Shown: in pieces, positions 57,901 to 64,000 of the stretch
Layout: the number at the start of each line of letters is the position of its first letter
Numbering within the stretch: the stretch's first letter is position 1
NCBI GenBank assembly: GCA_905178155.1
Contig: CAJINV010000010.1
Coordinates: forward strand, 2,242,167-2,306,166
Direction: 5' to 3'
Source: Amoebophrya sp. A120
Lineage: Eukaryota; Sar; Dinophyceae; Syndiniales; Amoebophryaceae
Length of the DNA: 64,000 bases
Notes under the pieces: model-generated
The model's input: the letters and a program-made list of their open reading frames with translations, nothing else
Databases searched by the model: none
Told to the model about the DNA's origin: nothing
Translations under genes and position numbers: made by a program

Positions 57901-60900
57901 TAGCAGGGGCGCACGCGCAACAACATGCGCCCAATGGAGAGCAGGCAGAGCAACTGTTACTGTCCGAAAACTGACCAGGCCACCAATAACTAAGGAGGAG
58001 AAGCTACAGGCTAGACCATACCCATAATGATCATGGACGACGTTTTCGACTTCACAAAGGGGCAGCTACAAGGGAATACATGGGAGGACGGTGGGGACAC
58101 TTTTCTCGGGGGCCATGCAAGAGAGAGTCAGTCTGATAATTTATTGAGAACATGCAAGACCGGGGGCAGCGGGCTTCCCGAGGTGAAAATGTGACGTGGG
58201 CCCATGGTGGAACCTCGCCCGGCTGGAGGCGTTTCGGTGGTCGTGCTGCTTGCGTTCGTCGGCTCCGGTACGCAAATGCTTCGAGCCGAGGAGTTTGCAG
58301 CTACACATCTTTCGTTGAGTGCCCCTACACATCTGTTGTTGAGTGCTACGGGAGTAAGCCGCCTCGTTGGGGTTACTGCTGAAAATTCCCCTAGCCCTGC
58401 CGCATTTGCTAGCGTCCTGCGCCGCGCCTGTGCCCGGAACGAGTGGACTCCGCCTGAACCTAGGCGCCGCCGCGCAGTGCAGGCCAACACTTGTCCTGGT
58501 CGCGCGCTGGCGGTCGGTGCCTCCGTGTTTGGCAGTGGTGCGGCCTGTCACGCTTTGGTGGTGTGGTGTGTGGGAGACTACGGCCCGCAGCCTATGGATT
58601 GTGCGCCCCGACTCTCGCCTCCCCGGATTGCGGTTGTACGGCACGACTACTATTTACCGCTCCTCTGGACACCCGCAGGACGGTAAACGGCGACTCCGCG
58701 AACATGGAGAAGTTGCTGCCCATGCCCGTCAGGCTAAGCGAGGACCTTGCTGCTGCGCAGGATGGTGCGTGGACCACTGCTGCAGAATTTAGGCGCCGTG
58801 TCCGGGCGGGAAGGAGGTCATTTTTAGGAGGGGTACTCGGCAGCGCGGGGCGCTGGGTCTGAGATCTCGGCTACTGTAAAGGGGGGCCTGAGATCTAGTC
58901 ACGCATGACAAGTTGCACTCTGCAGTGTAGTGCAGGTTAGCAAGTGCAGCCGCATCACAAATCCAGCTGCTCATCCTGTTCACAGCATCACAAATTCCAA
59001 AACACGATTGGAAATGGCTCTCATGGGGATGCACATTACAAGTCTTCCTGTCTTAGTCTTTGCAAATCTGCATTACAACTCTGGCGTGGGTACGTTTTTA
59101 CTCAGGATATTGTGCTCCGTATCGTTTTCCTGCACGCCCTGCGTGTTATCAACTGCAAAAGTATCGTACTAGTAGAAATCGCATGACAAATTCCCTCAGC
59201 ATGAAAAATGGAATTTGTAATGCGGATTTAGGTTAAGAAGGAGATTTGTAATGCATGACTGCGATTACTACGAGTACGATACTTTTGCACAGCATACGTG
59301 TAACCGTGCAGCAAATGGGTGACGATTTTGTTCAATGCCAGGTCCCTGGCATTTGTGTCCATCTTATCAAGTGCAAATATGTTTGGGTCTGGATGGGTGC
59401 AGCTTTGTCATGCAGGTCATGCATGAGCCATGACGTCTGTGATGTATGCCCTAGCATCACAGGTCTTCTTGATGGCTATCCCGCATGACAAATTCCCTTA
59501 TCCAATAGCAAGAATCGGACTCCTTATTTTGCTGGTCATGCAATACAGGTTTTTTTGGAATCCAAAGACAGCATCACAGGTTGAAGCAACCTTCCAGACC
59601 CAGATCGATATTTCAAATTGATACATCTGCGCCAACATGAACTTGTAGATAGTGGCTCGTTTCTGTGGGCACTTGACCAGGGAAAATCGCGGCATCTTCG
59701 CCGCGGTTTCGCGGTAGAGCGAGAAGCCGGTGAAGGAAGAAATGGCGCAGATGGTTTCCGGTAAGTTGTTCTCGTACAAATTCTTGTTCCGTGCGTATGA
59801 GAGTGCACAACTCCTCCTCCCTGTCCTTTGTCATGCAAAATGTCAATTCCAGTTGCTACCCTGTGGCACTATCTGCATCACAAATTTTGGGACTCTAAAC
59901 AGTACTACACTCAGGGCATCATGATAAACTTGTCACACATAGCATCCACCTGTGTTGGTGTTTGTATTGCTGTCCATGCATATACAAATGAGCAAGACGA
60001 GGGGGAGTTGATGTGCAGTGTCATAGTGCGAACAGAATCTTCACAAACACCGACTGAATGAAGTGCCGCACGTCCTCGTTGGGGTCCGCCAGGGCGTAGA
60101 TCAAGCGGTACAGCAAAGTCCCGCGGAGCTTCACGAAGTCTTCCGCGAGCAGGGAGGAAAGGATCATGCCGGCTTGTTTTCGGTTGATACTCTGCTTTAT
60201 GCATAGCAAATATGTCTGGGTCTGGAAACTTGTGATGCAAATCTACGAATTGTGGGCGCGCCGCAATATGCAGCACAGCATGACAAGTTTTTGCGCTGGC
60301 TGCTGTGAGTTTCGTTTTTCGCATGACAAACTGCGTTTTTGCATGACAGGCAGGAGGCCCTTTTCCTGCTCACGCATCACAGATCTAAGAGTCACGCCAG
60401 ACAAGCATGACAAACATGAATTCTTGTTCCAGAGGACCCAGACATTTTTACAGTTGATATGCTTCGACCGGAGGCAATCGGACATCTTGTCGACATGTCT
60501 GAGGCGGTTGGAAAATGTATTTTGAATTAGATAAAACTACATCATCATGAGGAAATTGGAATTGCTGTACTTCATCTATCCAGACTTGTATTAGAAGGTT
60601 CCTACGTGCTACGTGCAACGGAGTCAAATATTAGTTAGTATACCTGTCCACCAAGCTGGTATATGTCCGGGCCAGGTCTCCCAGCCCGATAATCAAGTTG
60701 TTCCGCACAGTCACGGATTCCTGCTCGTACATATGGATTGCAAAAATGTCTAGGTCCGGAAGATTCTAAACTTGTGATGCTGTCTCTGGATTTTAAAAAA
60801 AATTGTATTGCATGTTGACCAGCAAGAGGACTCCAGTTTGTGCTACGCGGAAAGGGCATTTCTCATGCGGTAGAGGCATCGCAAAGTCCTGTAAAAATCT

Positions 60901-63900
60901 GTGATGCTAGGGCATGCATCACAGACATCTTCATGGATCATTCAAAATATGCATGACAAGTCTCAGAATCTTCCAGACCCAGACATTTTTGCATTTGATA
61001 AGACAGGTGGGCCACCAAAAAGTCGATGTTTTCCTTCGCCAGCTTCCCCTTTTTCAAACACAGCTTGATCAGCGTCACAAACGCCTGCGCCCGCACGACG
61101 GTCGGGAGCTGCAGTCTCTCCGTTCGTATGCAGTGCAAAAGTATCGGACTCGTATAAATGCATTACAAATTTCCTCAACATGAGAAATAAAATTTGTAAT
61201 GCTGATATACCTCAACAAAAAGATTTGTAATGCATGACTGCAATACGAGTACGATACTTTTGCACAGGATAGTTCGTCGCGAATACTCGTTGAATTCGGA
61301 CACGTGTCCGGACGCGATCTTGCGCACGTCGAACACCGTCTGGTCGGAAATCGCGTCCGGTTTCAGCACGGCTAACTCCCCCAGCGTGAACAGGTGATTT
61401 TGCACGGCGAGCCGATCTCCGTTCCGCGAGAAGTCGCCACCGTGCGCCTCGAGCACCTCCTGCGTGGCGGGGGACACGTGCCCCTGACAGAGCCACTCTA
61501 AGCGATAGGAGATGTGCGCGAGCAGGAACTGGAAGTGCTCGTTCCGCACTTTATCCGTTCTTTCCTTTGAGTCCAGAAAGTTCAAACACTGCATCATCTC
61601 CTTGATCAGCATAGGCTCGGCGGAAAACTCGGTCAACCGCGCCGTGAAATCCTCGGATATCAAATGCAAAAATGTCTGGGTCTGGAAGGATACAGCTTGT
61701 CATGCTAAATCTGGATCATGCAAAAGTTTGTGTTGCATGATTACCAAAAGCTGTCCGTTTTTGACTAAGTTGGGAGTGAGTATCTCATGCAGGATAAGCA
61801 TGATACAGATCTCACAGATTCTGTCATGCTAGATCCTGCATTCCAGACCTCATGTGTCATGTTGAACCTGCATGAGAAATCTTGTACTCTTCCAGACCTA
61901 GACATATTTGCATTCCATATCGGAAAGCCGCACGCGGTCCTGCTCGGGAATGGTATTGATCGGGCGCTTATCAAATGTAAAAATGTCTGGGTCTGGATGA
62001 TTGCGAGATTTGTCGTGCTGATCTGGCATGGCCCTTAAATCTGTATTGCGTGGCCACAAACAGCCTCTCTCGCCTGTCATGTAAAAACGCAGTTTCTTAT
62101 GCGGAATACGCAGCACAGAAGCACAAAGCAACTTGTCATGCTTGGCGGCGCATTACAGTGCATTTGTTATTGACTGACTTGCATCACAAGTTTCCAGACC
62201 CAGCCATTTTTGCATTTCATAGCGTTTTTGTAAGAGCGCGAGGGTCTTGCCGGCGACGAGGTTCGCGGAGGGGTCGTCTTTCACCTTTATTGGATGTAGA
62301 TTTATTGCACAAGGATCTATACCATTGTGCTGGTGGTAAGTCCTTTCAAATATTTCTCATGCACTTCTTGTTCCAATACAAGGTCGCGCATGTCTTTGTC
62401 TTAGATAACGACGCATGAGAAAAAATCATTTCGAGTCTACTAGTCACTTCTACCTATAGTACCTTGTCGAACAACTCAATGAGCAGACTGGGTGACAATT
62501 TCGCATCCTGTGCAAAAGTATCGCACTCGTACCATTAATTGCATTTATGCATTACAAATCTCGTTCCTAAGGCAAATGCGCATTACAAATTCAAGTTGTA
62601 ATGCTGAGCCAATTTGTATTGCAATTGATACTAGTAAGTACGTTACTTTTGCAATTCATATTTCGCCTCCTCCCCCAATTCGTCCAACAGGTGCCACACG
62701 GCAATGGGCCACCCCCGGTGGTCGGGCAAACTCGTGTTGCAGAAAGCCAAGATCTCCTTCAGGGCTTCCACTAGCTTCTCGTAGGTCCGCGTCTCGAACT
62801 TGTCAAACTTCCGGTAGTTGACCAACGCCCGCTGCAGGTATTCGATTGCCTCCGAGTCCATTTCCCGCAAAAGTGTGAAAACTTTCCCGTCGGGGATCGC
62901 GAAGGAAACATTCTCCTGGACTGCACCCTTAATGCTGTTGTTGTTTCGCCGCTGCTGATTGTTCTTGTCGATCTTGCGCTTTTTCAGGCTCGGCTGGCTT
63001 TGCGCGACCAGTTGGAGGTTGTCATCGTCAACGTCTTGATTTACGGCGTCCAAATCCTCCACAAAATCGATCCGGGAGCGGGAAAGAGAACCGTTAGAGT
63101 TGCGATAACCTCCTCCAAGACTACTCCCGGAGTTCCGCATGATTTGGGAGTTCTCTTTTTCCTGCTTGATCCTCTGTAAGGCCGCTGGGGACGCGTTTAG
63201 CTGTGCTGCTTCTTCGTCCTGAGTCAAGTTGTTGCCCTTGTTGTTCTCGGGAGCGTCTTCCTTCCTCTCCACTGCGAAGACTTTTTTCGTCTTCTTCACG
63301 CCGCCCGGGTTTTTGCTGTCACCGAAGATGTACTTGATCAGAGGTTTGAACAGGATCTTCTCGATCACCTCTAAAGCTTTCTCCTGCACCGATACTTCCG
63401 CGTCGACCACGGCGCCAATAACGCCGTTCACCCACGTCACCCGTATTTCTTCATTGCTATCGTCGAGTTCCAAGTATTTGGTCAGGGACACAATGGCGTC
63501 TTTCCGGATTTTTACCTGAGCAGACGGAAGGATTTTTATTTTGATTGTGTAGCATCTGATTGATTGTGTACGTAGCATGAGAGCAGCCCTATAAAAGCAG
63601 TCCTGCGGTTGCACTGCGCATCAGAAATTGCAGTTTCCCAACGAGTCTTGCGGGTCACGAACAACTAAGCACGACAGTGAAAATAAATTTAACTCTAGTA
63701 CGCTATCATCCGACAGCAACGCGGCCAACTTTTTCGGACAAAACGAAACGGCCCGGGGGTACCGTTGCGTCATATCAAAAGGAAAAGTCCCCCCACCCCA
63801 TATCAAATGGGATATCTGTGATGCAGGATTTGTGTACACAAATGCGCGCTGTCTTGCAATACGGCATCGCAGCCAGATCCGCAGCCTAGCGAGGGACATT

Positions 63901-64000
63901 TTGGTCTAGTTGCTTAGCATTACAAACGGCTGCCCTCTAGGCCCAACAGCATGCCAAACCGCTCCCATAATGGCAGGGAAGCCCCTGCATTTGTCTTCTT
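54974..64000 (-). CDS. NCAPD3: Condensin-II subunit D3-like HEAT-repeat protein, 5' end off window
   Basis: Exons: 63703-63767, 62661-63515, 62463-62498, 62222-62284, 61920-61963, 61272-61652, 61001-61121, 60644-60726, 60460-60498, 60026-60192, 59624-59790, 59297-59359, 59110-59141, 57492-57517, 56920-57311, 56606-56654, 56292-56450, 55926-55997, 55493-55666, 55224-55337, 54974-55071. From 63515 on this is 3135 nt, in frame to TAG. Family marks, in order: LLSDDS-VKIRKDAIVSLTKYLEL; LFTLGELAVLKPDAIS; VRAQAFVTLIKLCL; VTVRNNLIIGLGDLARTYTSLVD; KLRGTLLYRLIYALADPNEDVR; KRATIYKFMLAQM; ILPVLLDLKTIMIKKKSLF and LRALLQDYRGQIAEL. These follow human NCAPD3. The protein would act in chromosome condensation. 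The C-terminal 150 residues are disordered. Eighteen introners and three GT-AG introns cut it, giving exons as short as 26 nt. Confidence 0.88.
55077..55223. mobile_element. Introner, family C
   Basis: 147 bp. Flanks TCTGG and TGTGG. Last intron of the NCAPD3-type gene and the unexpanded twin of 36595-37261. Confidence 0.88.
55343..55492. mobile_element. Introner, family C
   Basis: 150 bp, TATGCAGTGCAAAAGTATC with inverse; target repeat CCGCT. NCAPD3-type gene. Confidence 0.92.
55672..55925. mobile_element. Introner, family A
   Basis: 254 bp, target repeat TCGCC. About 95% identical over its whole length to 61969-62221 in the same gene. Confidence 0.92.
56003..56291. mobile_element. Introner, family B
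   Basis: 289 bp, TATCATCTGTAAAAACG…CAAATCATA; target repeat CGAAT. NCAPD3-type gene. Confidence 0.9.
56456..56605. mobile_element. Introner, family C
   Basis: 150 bp, TATCCTGTGCAAAAGTATC…CAATTCATA; target repeat GTTGC. NCAPD3-type gene. Confidence 0.92.
56660..56919. mobile_element. Introner, family A
   Basis: 260 bp, TATGAATTGC…CAATCCATA; flanks CTCGG and CTCGA. NCAPD3-type gene. Confidence 0.9.
57317..57491. mobile_element. Introner, family D, shortened
   Basis: 175 bp against about 322 for full copies, with the first bases mutated to TGTC. Target repeat ACGGG intact. NCAPD3-type gene. Confidence 0.85.
57523..59109. mobile_element. Introner, family B, carrying a nested insertion
   Basis: 1,587 bp between TATCCTAAGTAAAAACGTAC and its inverse; target repeat TTGTG. 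Without the 1,288-bp insert and one 14-nt repeat copy it is about 285 bp, normal for the family. NCAPD3-type gene. Confidence 0.9.
57609..58896. mobile_element. 1,288-bp insertion inside a family B introner
   Basis: Bracketed by a 14-nt direct repeat AGTCACGCATGACA (57595-57608 and 58897-58910). In intact family B copies this sequence occurs once, so the repeat is a target-site duplication. The insert is GC-rich, with no terminal inverted repeat and no poly-A. It ends with a TGAGATCT direct repeat (58859 and 58889). Open plus frames (58204-58686, 58367-58792) show no known domain. The class is unclear; a non-LTR-like or processed-sequence insertion is possible. Confidence 0.7.
59147..59296. 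mobile_element. Introner, family C
   Basis: 150 bp, TATCAACTGCAAAAGTATC with inverse ending CAGCATA; target repeat CGTGT. NCAPD3-type gene. Confidence 0.92.
59365..59623. mobile_element. Introner, family A
   Basis: 259 bp, TATCAAGTGCAAATATG…AAATTGATA; target repeat CATCT. NCAPD3-type gene. Confidence 0.9.
59796..60025. mobile_element. Introner, family H (only copy)
   Basis: 230 bp. Arms TATGAGAGTGCACAACTCC and, inverted, TATGACACTGCACATCAAC; target repeat GTGCG. It contains the same inner motif as other families. NCAPD3-type gene. Confidence 0.85.
60198..60459. mobile_element. Introner, family A
   Basis: 262 bp, TATGCATAGC…CAGTTGATA; target repeat TGCTT. NCAPD3-type gene. Confidence 0.92.
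60499..60643 (-). other. GT-AG intron of NCAPD3-type gene
   Basis: 145 bp with donor GACAG|GTATACTA and acceptor CGCCTCAG|ACATG, phase 2. The join gives LVDRHVDKMSDCL. Confidence 0.85.
60732..61000. mobile_element. Introner, family A
   Basis: 269 bp, TATGGATTGC…ATTTGATA. Flanks GTACA and AGACA are eroded, but the join keeps frame (CTG TCT|GAG CAG). NCAPD3-type gene. Confidence 0.85.
61127..61271. mobile_element. Introner, family C
   Basis: 145 bp, TATGCAGTGCAAAAGTATC with inverse; target repeat GTTCG. NCAPD3-type gene. Confidence 0.92.
61658..61919. mobile_element. Introner, family A
   Basis: 262 bp, TATCAAATGC…CATTCCATA; target repeat TCGGA. NCAPD3-type gene. Confidence 0.92.
61969..62221. 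mobile_element. Introner, family A
   Basis: 253 bp. Flanks GCGCT and GCGTT. Close sister of 55672-55925. NCAPD3-type gene. Confidence 0.9.
62285..62462 (-). other. GT-AG intron of NCAPD3-type gene
   Basis: 178 bp with donor GACAAG|GTACTATA and acceptor CCAATAAAG|GTGAAAG, phase 0. It has no inverted repeat. Confidence 0.8.
62504..62660. mobile_element. Introner, family C
   Basis: 157 bp. The left end is mutated to CATCCTGTGC; the right end is CAATTCATA. Target repeat TTTCG. NCAPD3-type gene. Confidence 0.9.
63516..63702 (-). other. GT-AG intron of NCAPD3-type gene
   Basis: 187 bp with donor GATAGC|GTACTAGA and acceptor TCTGCTCAG|GTAAA, phase 0. The join creates a good HEAT helix pair (LAALLSDDSVKIRKDAI). 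Confidence 0.75.
63773..64000. mobile_element. Introner, family D, right end off window
   Basis: TATCAAAAGGAAAAGTCC at left, preceded by CGTCA. The interior matches other family D copies to the window edge. It splits the most upstream visible exon of the NCAPD3-type gene. Confidence 0.8.

Noticed and set aside
58204-58792. Plus-strand frames in the GC-rich insert as a gene
   Set aside because: Two overlapping frames of similar length, no domain, and GC-driven lack of stops; kept only as part of the inserted element.
1-64000. Spliced-leader gene or tRNA genes
   Set aside because: Phrases such as GCCATTTTGG occur at start codons and other places, but no full leader or cloverleaf could be recognised by eye.

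Overview
This is eukaryotic nuclear DNA. It carries large, intron-rich genes for proteins such as a spliceosomal cyclophilin (CWC27 type), a condensin-II HEAT-repeat subunit (NCAPD3 type) and multi-pass membrane proteins. Every gene I can support lies on the minus strand. The best guess for the source is a dinoflagellate-lineage alveolate, most likely a parasitic syndinian such as Amoebophrya. That rests on the one-way gene order and on the dominant feature of the window: dozens of short inverted-repeat elements that sit in coding exons like introns. Such introners, with direct repeats and non-canonical borders, are known from Amoebophrya. No database search was possible, so the assignment is an inference.

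I find 51 such elements (about 145-325 bp; two are longer because they carry insertions). They fall into eight terminal-inverted-repeat families, called A to H here. Almost all begin with TA and end with TA and are flanked by a 5-bp direct repeat of the host exon. Removing the element plus one repeat copy joins open reading frames. Summed exon lengths are multiples of three in all six genes I could assemble completely with these borders. None of the clean repeats allows a GT...AG intron to be placed. A second, rarer class is ordinary GT-AG introns, mostly with GTACT or GTATACT donors.

Layout, left to right. Two long unknown genes (1-2400, running off the left edge, and 2657-6790). A gene-poor stretch. 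A poorly resolved secreted, Cys-rich/mucin-like locus (9072-12998). The CWC27-type gene (14191-16087). Two tandem paralogues encoding membrane proteins of about 1,700 residues (17308-26029 with 13 introners; 27140-34324 with 7). A scrambled region of fragments, tandem repeats and a duplicated NCAPD3 tail (35.4-38.9 kb). An unknown gene (38922-40998). Two paralogous type II membrane proteins with Pro-rich stalks (42236-44527, which has one in-frame TAG, and 47729-50136). A small secreted protein (52134-52892). The NCAPD3-type gene (54974 to beyond 64000) with 18 introners.

Apart from tandem duplication, the genes do not form a pathway. What unites the window is intron gain: insertions inside insertions, a duplicated element that later expanded with satellite DNA, and two paralogues hit by different element families 2 nt apart at the same codon.
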